Under the pieces are notes generated by a model. The model saw nothing but the letters and a program-made list of their open reading frames with translations. It did not search any database and was not told where the DNA came from. Position numbers and translations under genes: made by a program. This document shows positions 15,661-24,484 of a stretch of 64,000 nt of DNA, piece after piece. The stretch is from Amycolatopsis sp. NBRC 101858 (GTDB lineage: Bacteria; Actinomycetota; Actinomycetes; Mycobacteriales; Pseudonocardiaceae): the NCBI RefSeq assembly GCF_030269325.1, contig NZ_BSTD01000005.1, positions 825,391 through 889,390 of the forward strand, written 5' to 3'. Numbering within the stretch: the stretch's first letter is position 1; the number at the start of each line of letters is the position of its first letter.

Positions 15661-16954
15661 GGTCGGCCTCCTCCAGGTGTTCGCCGGTCTCGCCGGTGGT
15701 GTCGTGCAGGCCGGTTTCGCGCCAGTCCTCGGGCAGCAGGTGGTCGAGCACGTCGTCCACGGTGACCGCGCCGAGCAGGTGGTCCTCGGTGTCGACGACC
15801 GGCCCGCAGGTCAGGTTGTAGGCGGCGAAGTACCGCGTGACCTCGGCCAGCGTCGCGTTGGGCCGCAGCGCGGCCAGGCCGGTGTCGACGGCGCTCGCCA
15901 CGAGCTCGGCCGGCGGCTCGCGCAGCAGCCGCTGGAAGTGCACGACGCCGACGAAGCGCCCGGTCGGCGTCGCGGTCGGCGGGCGGCAGACGAACACCAT
16001 GCTGGCCAGCGCGGGCGGCAGCTCGGCGTTGCGGATGTGGGCCAGTGCCTCGGCGATCGTCGTGTCGGGCGTGAGCACCACCGGCTCCGGGGTCATCAGG
16101 CCGCCCGCGGTGTCGGACGAGTAGGCCAGCAGCCGCTTGACCGGCGCGGACTCCTCCGGCTCCATCAGCTCCAGCAGCCGGCTCTGGTCCGCGGGGGCGA
16201 GCTCGGCGAGCAGGTCGGCGGCGTCGTCCGGGTTCATCGCCTCGAGGATGTCGGCCGCGCGCTCCTCGGCGAGGTAGGACAGCAGCTCCTTCTGGTCGTC
16301 GTCCGGCAGCTCCTCGAGGACGTCGGCGAGCCGCTCGTCGTCCATCGCGTCGGCGACCTCGTGCCGGCGCTTGAGCGGCAGGTCGCGGACGGTCGCGGCG
16401 ACGTCGACCGAGCGCATGGTGTCGAACAGCATGAGCAGCTGGCCGGCGCCCTGCGGCTGCTTCGCCAGGTCGGCGAGCCCCAGGCCGGAGACCTCCTCCC
16501 AGCGCAGCACCTGCATGGCCGACCGGCGGCGCCCCAGCCCGGCGCGCCGCTCGCGGATGGCGAGCTTCGCCAGCACCCAGTCGCGGGTGCGGGTCGGCTC
16601 CATCGCGGCGTCGACGACGGTGATCCGCGCGTCGGACCCGGCCAGCGTCGCGTGCGCGTCGAGCAGCTGGCCGAGCACGAGGACCTCGTTGGGGCGCTGG
16701 TTGAACTGGCGCATGTTGACCGAGCCGGTGGCGAGCGTCACGGCGCTCGGTTCGATCGAGGTGACGCGCAGCATCGGCACGAAGACCCGCCGCCGCGTGG
16801 TCAGCTCGACGACCACGCCGAGGATCCGCGGCGGCTGGGCGTCCAGACGCAGGCCCGCCACCAGGTCACGGACCCGGCCGATGGATTCGCCGTCCGGTCC
16901 GAACACCGGTAAACCGGACAGCTGAGCTGCGAAAACCCTGTTGACCGCGGCCAT
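15653..16954 (-). CDS. Soluble MgtE_N/CBS protein with PRC-barrel domain
   Basis: This 433-residue protein has a PRC-barrel at the N-terminus (about 10-80, GESIGRVRDLVAG). An MgtE_N superhelix follows (about 160-290, ADVLEELPDDDQKELLSYL and AADILEAMNPDDAADLL), then two CBS domains (about 290-410). MgtE channels use exactly MgtE_N plus CBS to sense intracellular magnesium, but this protein has no membrane part. TAGGGT (minus, 16962-16967) ends 7 nt before the ATG, so it may be leaderless. The likely membrane partner is the coupled DUF1003 protein. Confidence 0.88.
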   Translation of the reverse strand: MAAVNRVFAAQLSGLPVFGPDGESIGRVRDLVAGLRLDAQPPRILGVVVELTTRRRVFVPMLRVTSIEPSAVTLATGSVNMRQFNQRPNEVLVLGQLLDAHATLAGSDARITVVDAAMEPTRTRDWVLAKLAIRERRAGLGRRRSAMQVLRWEEVSGLGLADLAKQPQGAGQLLMLFDTMRSVDVAATVRDLPLKRRHEVADAMDDERLADVLEELPDDDQKELLSYLAEERAADILEAMNPDDAADLLAELAPADQSRLLELMEPEESAPVKRLLAYSSDTAGGLMTPEPVVLTPDTTIAEALAHIRNAELPPALASMVFVCRPPTATPTGRFVGVVHFQRLLREPPAELVASAVDTGLAALRPNATLAEVTRYFAAYNLTCGPVVDTEDHLLGAVTVDDVLDHLLPEDWRETGLHDTTGETGEHLEEADRA

Positions 16955-16964
16955 GCCGCCGACC

Positions 16965-17873
16965 CTATCGGCTGGCTGCCCAGGCAGCGATCTCCGGCAC
17001 GGTGACGAACGCCGGGTCGTCGCTGTCCGCTTCGAACTCTTCGAGGTCTTCGGCCATCCAGATCCAGTTCTGGACCGCCCGCACGAGCGTCCAAGCCCGC
17101 GCCTTCTCGGCGTCGAACTCGTGCGAAGCGACGATCAGGGCGAACCGTTCGTCCAGTGTGGACTCGGTGAACCGGTTCCAGAACAACGGGATGACGCCCC
17201 ATTCGAGGTCGCCGGCCAGTGGCTTCGGGTCGATGACCAGCCACGGCTCGCGCGTGCCGGCCAGGACGTTCTGGAAGTGCAGGTCCTCGTTCACCAGGAG
17301 TTCGCCCGCGGACGGCCCGAACTCGCGGCAGACCGCGACGGCGTCGTCGACCAGCCGCTTCTCGAACGGCTTGCCGAGCTCGGCCCAGCGGCGGGGCAGC
17401 TCGTCGGCAAGGCTTTCGGCCTCGGCGCGCACGCTCCTGGCCAGCCCCGGCGGCACGGGCACGGCGAGGCGCTGGGCCAGCTCGCCGAGGAGCGGGATCG
17501 CTTCGCGCAGCGGGAGGTCGTCGAGCGTGCGCGTGGCGTCGAGGCGCTCGAGCAGCAGGACGCCGTCCTCGGGCGCGGACTCCAGCAGCAGCACCGCACC
17601 CCGGCCGGCCCATGTGGACAGTGCGAGCGGCTCGCCGGCGGACTCTTCGTCGCGCCAGCCGAGTTTCAGCACCACCGGCGTGCCGTCGGCGAGCCGCGCG
17701 GGCTGCACGACGCCGACGTAGCCGTGCATCGCCTCGCCCTCGAACGTCAGGCCCCACTCGCGGGCGTAGCCGGCGGCGAGGTCCGGCAGGGCGGCCAGCC
17801 ACGGGACGGCCTCCGGGCCGAGCACGCGGGGTGCCCGGCCGGCGAACAGGGGCGGGACGCGGAGATCGTTCAC
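16965..17873 (-). CDS. Aminoglycoside/hydroxyurea phosphotransferase-like kinase
   Basis: This is a protein of about 302 residues with a protein-kinase-like fold. The phosphate-binding lysine lies in TPVVLKLGW, the catalytic loop is NEDLHFQNVLAG and the metal-binding motif is LVIDPKPLAGD. It fits the APH(6)/hydroxyurea-kinase family, members of which inactivate streptomycin or hydroxyurea. In a soil actinomycete the native substrate may differ, and resistance cannot be claimed from sequence. The start is one of two adjacent GTG codons. Confidence 0.82.
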   Translation of the reverse strand: MNDLRVPPLFAGRAPRVLGPEAVPWLAALPDLAAGYAREWGLTFEGEAMHGYVGVVQPARLADGTPVVLKLGWRDEESAGEPLALSTWAGRGAVLLLESAPEDGVLLLERLDATRTLDDLPLREAIPLLGELAQRLAVPVPPGLARSVRAEAESLADELPRRWAELGKPFEKRLVDDAVAVCREFGPSAGELLVNEDLHFQNVLAGTREPWLVIDPKPLAGDLEWGVIPLFWNRFTESTLDERFALIVASHEFDAEKARAWTLVRAVQNWIWMAEDLEEFEADSDDPAFVTVPEIAAWAASR

Positions 17874-17969
17874 CACCCCAGTCTGGTCGGCTCGTCCAGC
17901 GCGTTTCGTCCTGCTCGGCACGGGCGTACGCTGGGTTTTCAGGGGAAATACGCAACCCCGGGAGCAGCC

Positions 17970-18872
17970 ATGGTGGTGGAGATCCTCAGCGCGGTGGTCG
18001 TCGCGGGCGGAGCCTGGCTCGCGGCCGGTGTGCGCGTCGTGCGGCAGTACGAACGCGGGCTGGTCTTCCGGTTCGGCCGGGTGCGGTCGCGGGTCTCGGA
18101 GCCCGGCCTGACGCTGCTGGTGCCGTTCGTGGACCGGATGCAGAAGGTCAACATGCAGATCGTGACCATGCCGGTGCCCGCCCAGGACGGCATCACCCGG
18201 GACAACGTCACCGTCCGGGTCGACGCGGTCGTCTACTTCAAGGTCATCGACCCGGTCGTCGCGGCGGTCAACGTCCAGGACTACCGGGCGGCGGTCGGCC
18301 AGGTCGCGCAGACGTCGCTGCGCTCGATCATCGGCAAGAGCGATCTCGACGACCTGCTCTCCAACCGCGAACGCCTCAACGAGGGCCTCGAGCTGATGAT
18401 CGACAGCCCGGCGCTGGACTGGGGCATCCACATCGACCGCGTCGAGATCAAGGACGTCGCGCTGCCGGAGGCGATGAAGCGCTCGATGTCGCGGCAGGCC
18501 GAGGCGGAGCGGGAACGGCGCGCGCGCGTCATCTCCGCCGACGGTGAGCTGCAGGCGTCGTACAAGCTTTCGCAGGCCGCCGCGCAGATGGCCGACACCC
18601 CGGCGGCGCTGCAGCTGCGGCTGCTCGAGACCGTCGTGCAGGTGTCGTCGGAGAAGAACTCGACGCTGGTGCTGCCGTTCCCGGTGGAGCTGCTGCGGTT
18701 CCTCGACGCGCAGACGCCGAGGCCCGCCGCGCCGGCGCCGGCTCCGGCGGCCGCGCCCGAGGTGCCCGAGCCCCAGCCGGAGCTCGAGAGCGCGGACGCC
18801 AAGCCGGAGGCGAACGGCCACGCGACGCCCTCGCCGCGCAGCCCCGGCGACGCGGTGCTGCCCGCCGACTAG
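17970..18872 (+). CDS. SPFH/Band 7 (slipin-type) membrane protein
   Basis: This 300-residue protein has an N-terminal membrane hairpin (ILSAVVVAGGAWLAAGV) followed by the SPFH domain. Its motifs include RQYERGLVFRFGRV, GLTLLVPFVDRM and TVRVDAVVYFKVIDP, with an EAERERRARVISADGELQA coiled coil. A Pro/Ala-rich tail is at the C-terminus. Slipins scaffold membrane microdomains. No NfeD protease partner is adjacent. Its stop overlaps tail to tail with the next gene at a CTAG. Confidence 0.9.
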   Translation: MVVEILSAVVVAGGAWLAAGVRVVRQYERGLVFRFGRVRSRVSEPGLTLLVPFVDRMQKVNMQIVTMPVPAQDGITRDNVTVRVDAVVYFKVIDPVVAAVNVQDYRAAVGQVAQTSLRSIIGKSDLDDLLSNRERLNEGLELMIDSPALDWGIHIDRVEIKDVALPEAMKRSMSRQAEAERERRARVISADGELQASYKLSQAAAQMADTPAALQLRLLETVVQVSSEKNSTLVLPFPVELLRFLDAQTPRPAAPAPAPAAAPEVPEPQPELESADAKPEANGHATPSPRSPGDAVLPAD

Positions 18873-19516
18873 CTCAGCTGGCCGTTCGCGCCCAGGATGA
18901 TCAGGGTGGTGAAGAAGCCGGCCCACAGGGCAATCACGACGTAGCCGACGATCACGGCGCCCGTGGCCAGGCCGCGGCCGCCCGCTTCGCCGCGGTTCGT
19001 CTTGCTCAGCGCGATGTGGCCCATGACCAGGCCGGCGATCGCGGTGATGCCGGAGCAGAAGCCGAGGATCGAGCAGACCAGCGCGCCGATCGCCAGCGCG
19101 TTGTCCGGCCGGCGCGCGACCGGGACGTACGGCGGCTGGACGTAGGGCGCCGGACCGCCGTACGGCTGGCCGTAGGGCTGCGCGTACGGCTGCTGGTACT
19201 GGTACGCGTACGTCGGCTGAGGCTGCCCGGGCGCGACGTACGGCGTGCCGGGGATGTGCGCGGCGGGAGCCTCGAACGCGCCCGGCGGCAGCTGCCCCGG
19301 CGGCTCCGGGGCGGGCTGCTCCGGAGCGGGCTGGTGCGCGGCCGGGGTGTCGGCGATCGTGGTGTCCGCGACCGTGCTGTCGGCGACCGTGCTGTCGCCC
19401 GCCGGCGGGTCGTAGTTCTCCGGCGTGTACGGCGCGGGTTCCGCGGTGGGCGGCGGGTCGTACGACACGGCCGGATCGGCGGCCGGACGGTCCTTGTCCC
19501 CGGACGGGTCGGTCAT
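18869..19516 (-). CDS. DUF4190 membrane protein with long Pro-rich N-terminus
   Basis: In this 215-residue protein, residues 1-135 are disordered and rich in Pro, Ala, Gln and Tyr (with QPYGQPYGG repeats). Two membrane helices with the DUF4190 pattern follow: ALAIGALVCSILGFCSG and AGLVMGHIALSKTNRGEAGG. GAGGGG precedes the ATG. A shorter paralogue lies immediately upstream on the same strand. Function unknown; such proteins are membrane-anchored with an unstructured cytoplasmic arm. Confidence 0.85.
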   Translation of the reverse strand: MTDPSGDKDRPAADPAVSYDPPPTAEPAPYTPENYDPPAGDSTVADSTVADTTIADTPAAHQPAPEQPAPEPPGQLPPGAFEAPAAHIPGTPYVAPGQPQPTYAYQYQQPYAQPYGQPYGGPAPYVQPPYVPVARRPDNALAIGALVCSILGFCSGITAIAGLVMGHIALSKTNRGEAGGRGLATGAVIVGYVVIALWAGFFTTLIILGANGQLS

Positions 19517-19557
19517 GGCGGGTCCCCTCGGTGCGTGCTGGAGCCCAACTTAGCCGG

Positions 19558-19950
19558 TCAGCGGAAGAGCTCGTGCGCGAAGCCGAACCCGAAGAGCAAG
19601 ACCGCCAGCAGGATGTTGAGCCCGATCCCGACGTACCCCACGATGACCGCCGCCAGCGCGACGCCCTGGCCCTCCGCCTCGCCGCGCTTGGCCTTGGCGA
19701 GGGCGATGTGCCCCATCACGATGCCCGCGATGGTCACGAGGACGCAGAGGAAGATGCCGAGGATCGAGCAGACCAGCCCGCCGATGGCGAGGCCCGGCCC
19801 CTCCGGCGGGCGCTGCATCCCGCCCGGGTACTGCGGCGGGTACTGCGGGAAACCGCCACTCGGGTACTGCTGGCCGTACCCGGGCTGCTGGTAGCCGCCG
19901 GAGGGCGGCTGCTGGCCGTACGGATTGTTCGGGTCCTGTGGATAAGTCAT
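19558..19950 (-). CDS. DUF4190 membrane protein, short paralogue
   Basis: This 130-residue protein has about 50 residues of Pro/Gln/Gly/Tyr-rich disorder, then two helices and the motif IAGIVMGHIALAKAKRGEAEG, closely matching the neighbouring paralogue (MGHIALSKTNRGEAGG). The pair is probably a local duplication with divergent N-termini. GGGAGGGGAG precedes the ATG at 19950. The gap of 41 bp to the paralogue suggests cotranscription. Confidence 0.87.
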   Translation of the reverse strand: MTYPQDPNNPYGQQPPSGGYQQPGYGQQYPSGGFPQYPPQYPGGMQRPPEGPGLAIGGLVCSILGIFLCVLVTIAGIVMGHIALAKAKRGEAEGQGVALAAVIVGYVGIGLNILLAVLLFGFGFAHELFR

Positions 19951-20090
19951 GGTTTCTCCCCTCCCGCAGCACTTTACGGTGCTGATCAGCGTGAGCGTGA
20001 GCGCCCTCATAGCAGGGTCGGGGCTTTCGGGTCATACTCACCGGTAACCCAGCGCCGGGAGCCGGCGTCCTACCCGGAAAGGGAGCCGTG

Positions 20091-21293
20091 ATGGCCCGTC
20101 TCGCCCAGACCGCCGGCCTGACCGACGTGCAGTCGGAGATCCTCGCGACCGTCCGCTCGTTCGTGGACAAGGAGGTCATCCCGCACGCGCAGGAGCTCGA
20201 GCACGCCGACACCTACCCGGCGGACATCGTCGAGGGCATGAAGGAGATGGGCCTGTTCGGGATCACCATCCCGGAGGAGTACGGCGGGCTCGGGGAGTCG
20301 CTGCTGACCTACGCGCTGGTCGTCGAGGAGATCGCGCGCGGCTGGATGAGCGTGTCCGGCGTGATCAACACCCACTTCATCGTGGCGCACATGATCTCCC
20401 GCCACGGCACCGAGGCGCAGAAGCAGCACTTCCTCCCGCGGATGGCCACCGGCGAGGTGCGCGGCTCCTTCTCGATGTCCGAGCCGGACCTCGGCTCCGA
20501 CGTCGCCGCCATCAAGACCAAGGCGCGGCGTAGCGACGACGGTGCTCACTATGTCATCGACGGCTCGAAGATGTGGCTGACCAACGGCGGCTCGTCGAAC
20601 CTGATCGCGCTGCTCGTCAAGACCGACGAGGGCGCCGAGAAGCCCCACCAGAACCTGACGACGTTCCTCGTGGAGAAGCCCGAGGGCTTCGGCGAGGTGG
20701 CGCCGGGGCTGACCATCCCCGGCAAGATCGACAAGATGGGCTACAAGGGCGTCGACACGACCGAAGCGGTCTTCGACGGCTACAAGATCGGCGCCGACAT
20801 GGTCCTCGGCGAGGCACCCGGCAAGGGCTTCTCGTACATGATGGACGGTGTCGAGGTCGGCCGCGTGAATGTCGCGGCGCGGGCGTGCGGCATCGCGATC
20901 CGGGCGTTCGAGCTGGCCGTCGAGTACGCCCAGCAGCGCAAGACGTTCGGCAAGGCGATCGCCGAGCACCAGGCCGTGGCGTTCAAGCTGGCCGAGATGG
21001 CCACCAAGGTCGAGGCGGCCCACCTGATGATGGTGAACGCGGCCCGGCTCAAGGACTCGGGCGAGCGCAACGACGTCGAGGCCGGGATGGCGAAGCTGAT
21101 CGCGTCGGAGTACTGCGCCGAGGTCACCCAGGACTCGTTCCGGATCCACGGCGGCTACGGGTACTCGAAGGAGTACGAGATCGAGCGGCTGATGCGCGAG
21201 GCGCCGTTCCTGCTGATCGGCGAGGGGACGAGCGAGATCCAGAAGACCATCATCAGCCGCGGCCTGCTGCGCGAGTACAAGTCCCGCTCGTGA
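20091..21293 (+). CDS. Acyl-CoA dehydrogenase
   Basis: This 400-residue FAD flavoprotein oxidises an acyl-CoA to the 2-enoyl-CoA. Family signatures are GSFSMSEPDLGSDVAAIKT (signature 1) and the C-terminal FRIHGGYGYSKEYEIERLM (signature 2). The catalytic base is the Glu of LIGEGTSEIQ. AAGGGAG precedes the ATG at 20091; a GTG one codon earlier is possible. Chain-length specificity is not clear. It is followed by a strong terminator. Confidence 0.93.
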   Translation: MARLAQTAGLTDVQSEILATVRSFVDKEVIPHAQELEHADTYPADIVEGMKEMGLFGITIPEEYGGLGESLLTYALVVEEIARGWMSVSGVINTHFIVAHMISRHGTEAQKQHFLPRMATGEVRGSFSMSEPDLGSDVAAIKTKARRSDDGAHYVIDGSKMWLTNGGSSNLIALLVKTDEGAEKPHQNLTTFLVEKPEGFGEVAPGLTIPGKIDKMGYKGVDTTEAVFDGYKIGADMVLGEAPGKGFSYMMDGVEVGRVNVAARACGIAIRAFELAVEYAQQRKTFGKAIAEHQAVAFKLAEMATKVEAAHLMMVNAARLKDSGERNDVEAGMAKLIASEYCAEVTQDSFRIHGGYGYSKEYEIERLMREAPFLLIGEGTSEIQKTIISRGLLREYKSRS

Positions 21294-21298
21294 CGAAC

Positions 21299-21334
21299 GG
21301 GCGCCGATTGTCGATACAGCGACAATCGGCGCCC
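21299..21334 (+). terminator. Strong hairpin terminator after acyl-CoA dehydrogenase
   Basis: A perfect 15-bp stem GGGCGCCGATTGTCG / CGACAATCGGCGCCC encloses a 6-nt loop (ATACAG), beginning 6 nt after the stop codon. Confidence 0.88.
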
Positions 21335-21416
21335 GGCCTTTCGGGGTAAGCGGCTCGCACGGTCCGGGCGTTCTTGACAAGATGGACGCCCAAGACCCAC
21401 GAGTGCGCAGGTGATG

Positions 21417-21938
21417 ATGGTGAGTAGTCCCTTCGGCGGGAGCCGGCCGCCCGGCAACCTGCCACGCTTGCCGACCCCGCCGACCGGCTGGCCGATCGGG
21501 TCGTACGCGACCTACGGCGAGGCACAGCAGGCCGTCGACTTCCTCGCGGACGGCGAGTTCGCCGTCAGCGACGTCACGATCGTCGGCGTGGATCTGATGC
21601 TCGTCGAACGCGTCATCGCGAAGCTCAGCTGGGGCCGCGTGCTCGCCACCGGTGCCTTCTCGGGGGCCTGGTTCGGCCTGTTCGCCGGGCTGATGCTCGC
21701 GCTGTTCGTCAACCAGGGCTTCGTGCTGCAGGTGCTCACCGGGATCGTGCTGGGCATCCTCTCCGGGCTGGTGTTCGCCGCCATCGGGTACAGCATGTCG
21801 CGCGGGCGGCGGGAGTTCTCCTCGGCGAGCCAGCTGGTCGCCGGCCGCTACGACGTCCTGTGCCAGCCGCGCTCGGCCGAGCGGGCCCGGGAGCTGCTGG
21901 CCAAGCTGGCGCTCAAGCCGCCGTCCGCGAACATCTGA
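21417..21938 (+). CDS. General-stress-protein-domain membrane protein
   Basis: This is a protein of about 173 residues. The N-terminal part (YATYGEAQQAVDFLADGEF, then VTIVGVDL) matches the GSP17M-like stress domain. It is followed by two membrane helices (WFGLFAGLMLALFV and LTGIVLGILSGLVFAAIGY) and a short C-terminal alpha/beta strand. It occupies the position of Rv1234, just before lpqY. A perfect TTGACA lies at 21374-21379 without a clear -10. The start is uncertain among ATG 21414, ATG 21417 and GTG 21420. Confidence 0.82.
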   Translation: MVSSPFGGSRPPGNLPRLPTPPTGWPIGSYATYGEAQQAVDFLADGEFAVSDVTIVGVDLMLVERVIAKLSWGRVLATGAFSGAWFGLFAGLMLALFVNQGFVLQVLTGIVLGILSGLVFAAIGYSMSRGRREFSSASQLVAGRYDVLCQPRSAERARELLAKLALKPPSANI

Positions 21939-22063
21939 AAGAAACCCTGGAAAATCCCGCCAATACCAGGGGAAAATCACAGTTCAGTCTGCAGTGGGCT
22001 GAATCGTTACCGATACTGCTTGCGGGGTGTGATCGCCCGGCATAAGTTGTCCGACACCAGTCA

Positions 22064-22092
22064 GGCGGCCGCGCCCTACCAGCGTGGCCGCC
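22064..22092 (+). promoter_or_regulatory. Hairpin in the region before lpqY
   Basis: GGCGGCCGCG pairs with CGTGGCCGCC (one G-U) around a 9-nt loop. A second small hairpin, GTGCCC-ACC-GGGCAC, lies nearer the gene. The 255-bp region before lpqY must contain its promoter, but no clear boxes were seen. The hairpins could be leader structures or a terminator for the upstream gene. Confidence 0.4.
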
Positions 22093-22193
22093 CGAGCACT
22101 AGCACGTCGGGGTGCTGGCGCGGTTCGCCTCATCGCGCTGTGGTGCCCACCGGGCACCGCGGTATCCGGCGTGCACGCGGGTGAGGAGGCCTT

Positions 22194-23516
22194 ATGGGGA
22201 AGAGGATCGGCGCGGGCAAACGGGGGCGATCGCCCGGCCGTACCGCGGTCCTGCTGGGGGCAGGGGCATTGGTGACCGGCATGCTGGCCGGTTGCGGATC
22301 GAGCGGCGGGCTCAAGATCAACGTCTACTACGCGCCCGAAGACAGCTTCCAGAAAGTCGTCGACAACTGCAACGCGGCGGCGAACGGCAAGTACGAAATC
22401 GTCTACAACAAGCTCCAGCGCGGCGCGGACGACCAGCGCCTGCAGATGGCCCGGCGGCTCGCCGCCGGAGACACCGCGATGGACGTCCTGGGCCTCGACG
22501 TGACCTGGGTTTCGGAGTTCGCCGAAGCCGGCTGGGTCGAGGAGTGGAAGGACCAGAACAAGGCCGCGGCGACCGAGGGCGTCCTGCAGGGACCGCTGGA
22601 AACGGCGACCTACAACGGGAAGCTCTACGCGGCCACGAAGAACACCAACGTCCAGCTGCTCTGGTACGACGACCGCATCACGCCCACGCCGCCGAAGACG
22701 TGGGAAGAGATGATCGCCAAGTCGAAGGAGCTCAAGGCGCAGGGCAAGCCCTACAGCATCGTGTTCACCGGCGCCCAGTACGAAGGCCTCGTCGTCTTCT
22801 ACAACACGCTCGTGGAGTCGATGGGCGGGCACATCCTGTCCGACGACGGCAAGTCCGTCGTCCTCGACGACGGCGCGGTGCAGGCCCTCGCCCTGCTGAA
22901 GCAGATCGCTTCCTCGGGCATCACCGACCCGTCCCTGACCAACTCGAAGGAGGACGACGTCCGGCAGACGTTCCAGCGCGGGGACGCCGCGTTCGAGCTC
23001 AACTGGCCGTTCGTCTACGCCTCCTACGCCAAGGAAAAGCCGCAGGACGTCTCGCACTTCAAGTGGGCCGTCTACCCCGAGGCGAAGGCCGGCACGCCGG
23101 CCAAGACCACGATCGGCGGCTACGACCTCGGCGTCAGCTCGCTGTCGCAGCACAAGCCCGAGGCGTTCGAGGCGGCGCTGTGCCTGCGCAACGCGGAGAA
23201 CCAGAAGTTCTCGGCGATCAACGACGGGGTGCCGCCGACCATCGAATCGGTGTACCACAACGACACGCCGCTCGACCCGTCGAAGCCGGCGAGCGCCGAC
23301 AACCCGAACATGGCGCTCAAGTACCCGATGCGCGACTCGATCATCGACGCCATCAAGGACTCGGCGGTGCGGCCGCTGACCCCGGCGTACCAGAACATGT
23401 CGACCGTGATGTCGAAGGTCCTTTCCCCGCCGGGTGACATCGATCCGAAGGCCACCGCGGACAAGCTGCGCGAGCAGCTCAACGACGCGCTCCAGTCGAA
23501 GGGAGTGATCCCGTGA
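22194..23516 (+). CDS. lpqY: Trehalose-type ABC transporter substrate-binding lipoprotein
   Basis: This 440-residue protein is an extracytoplasmic sugar-binding lipoprotein with lipobox MLAGC at about residue 28 and the family-1 solute-binding fold (for example QMARRLAAGDTAMDVLGLD). In mycobacteria LpqY with SugABC recycles trehalose released during mycolate transfer. Gene order and neighbours match that locus exactly, so trehalose is the best guess. GAGGAGGCC precedes the ATG. Its stop overlaps sugA by 4 nt. Confidence 0.9.
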   Translation: MGKRIGAGKRGRSPGRTAVLLGAGALVTGMLAGCGSSGGLKINVYYAPEDSFQKVVDNCNAAANGKYEIVYNKLQRGADDQRLQMARRLAAGDTAMDVLGLDVTWVSEFAEAGWVEEWKDQNKAAATEGVLQGPLETATYNGKLYAATKNTNVQLLWYDDRITPTPPKTWEEMIAKSKELKAQGKPYSIVFTGAQYEGLVVFYNTLVESMGGHILSDDGKSVVLDDGAVQALALLKQIASSGITDPSLTNSKEDDVRQTFQRGDAAFELNWPFVYASYAKEKPQDVSHFKWAVYPEAKAGTPAKTTIGGYDLGVSSLSQHKPEAFEAALCLRNAENQKFSAINDGVPPTIESVYHNDTPLDPSKPASADNPNMALKYPMRDSIIDAIKDSAVRPLTPAYQNMSTVMSKVLSPPGDIDPKATADKLREQLNDALQSKGVIP

Positions 23517-24484
23517 CCGTCCAGGACTCGACCCCGGCGGACACCTCCGGGGCCACGGTCGCCCAGGAGGCGGCCTCCCACAAGAAGGGCAAGCCCGCCC
23601 TCTCGGAAGGGAAGAAGGCCGAGCGGAAGCTCGGGCTGTGGCTGTGCGCACCCGCGTTCTTCGTGATGATCGCGGTCACCGGCTACCCGATCGTCTACTC
23701 GATCTGGCTGTCGCTGCAGCGGTACGACCTCAGGTTCCCCGCGCAGCAGGAGTTCGTCGGTCTCGACAACTACGGGGCCGTGCTGTCCAACTCGTACTGG
23801 TGGACGGCGTTCGGCACCACGATGTTCCTGACCGTGGTGTCGGTGGCGATCGAGTTCGTCCTCGGCATGGCGCTGGCGCTGGTCATGCACCGGACGCTCG
23901 TCGGGCGCGGCCTGGTCCGCACGGTCGCCCTGATCCCGTACGGCATCGTCACGGTCGTCGCGGCGTTCTCGTGGTACTACGCGTGGACGCCGAAGACCGG
24001 CTACCTGGCGAACTGGCTGGCCGCGGACGCGGCGCCGCTGACCGACCAGTGGCCGTCGATGTTCATCATCATCGCCGCCGAGGTGTGGAAGACCACGCCG
24101 TTCATGGCGCTGCTGCTGATGGCCGGTCTCGCGCTGGTGCCGGACGACCTGCTCAAGGCCGCGGCGATGGACGGCGCGAGCGCGTGGCAGCGGTTCACGA
24201 AGGTGATGCTGCCGGTGATGAAGCCGGCGATCCTGGTGGCGCTGCTGTTCCGCACGCTCGACGCGTTCCGGATCTTCGACAACATCTACGTGCTCACGGG
24301 TGGCGCGCAGGACACCGGTTCGGTGTCCATGCAGACCTACGACAACCTGGTCAAGGGGCTCAACCTCGGGATCGGGTCGACGATGGCGGTGCTGATCTTC
24401 ATCACCGTGGCGATCATCGCCTTCATCTTCATCAAGGTGTTCGGCACGGCCGCACCGGGTTCGGACGACGGGGGTAAGCGCTGA
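23513..24484 (+). CDS. sugA: Trehalose ABC transporter permease (MalF-type)
   Basis: This 323-residue inner-membrane permease has a cytoplasmic N-terminus of about 40 residues and six membrane helices. The EAA loop contacting the ATPase is LLKAAAMDGASAWQRFTKV. The GTG start overlaps the lpqY stop, and its TGA shares its last base with the ATG of sugB, giving strict translational coupling. Confidence 0.9.
   Translation: MTVQDSTPADTSGATVAQEAASHKKGKPALSEGKKAERKLGLWLCAPAFFVMIAVTGYPIVYSIWLSLQRYDLRFPAQQEFVGLDNYGAVLSNSYWWTAFGTTMFLTVVSVAIEFVLGMALALVMHRTLVGRGLVRTVALIPYGIVTVVAAFSWYYAWTPKTGYLANWLAADAAPLTDQWPSMFIIIAAEVWKTTPFMALLLMAGLALVPDDLLKAAAMDGASAWQRFTKVMLPVMKPAILVALLFRTLDAFRIFDNIYVLTGGAQDTGSVSMQTYDNLVKGLNLGIGSTMAVLIFITVAIIAFIFIKVFGTAAPGSDDGGKR

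Noticed and set aside
16965..17873. Calling the kinase a streptomycin or hydroxyurea resistance gene
   Set aside because: The fold and motifs fit the family, but substrate specificity cannot be read from the sequence and chromosomal homologues often have other roles.
21374..21379. Perfect TTGACA -35 before the stress-domain gene as a full promoter
   Set aside because: No acceptable -10 is present at 16-19 bp, so only the hexamer itself can be stated.
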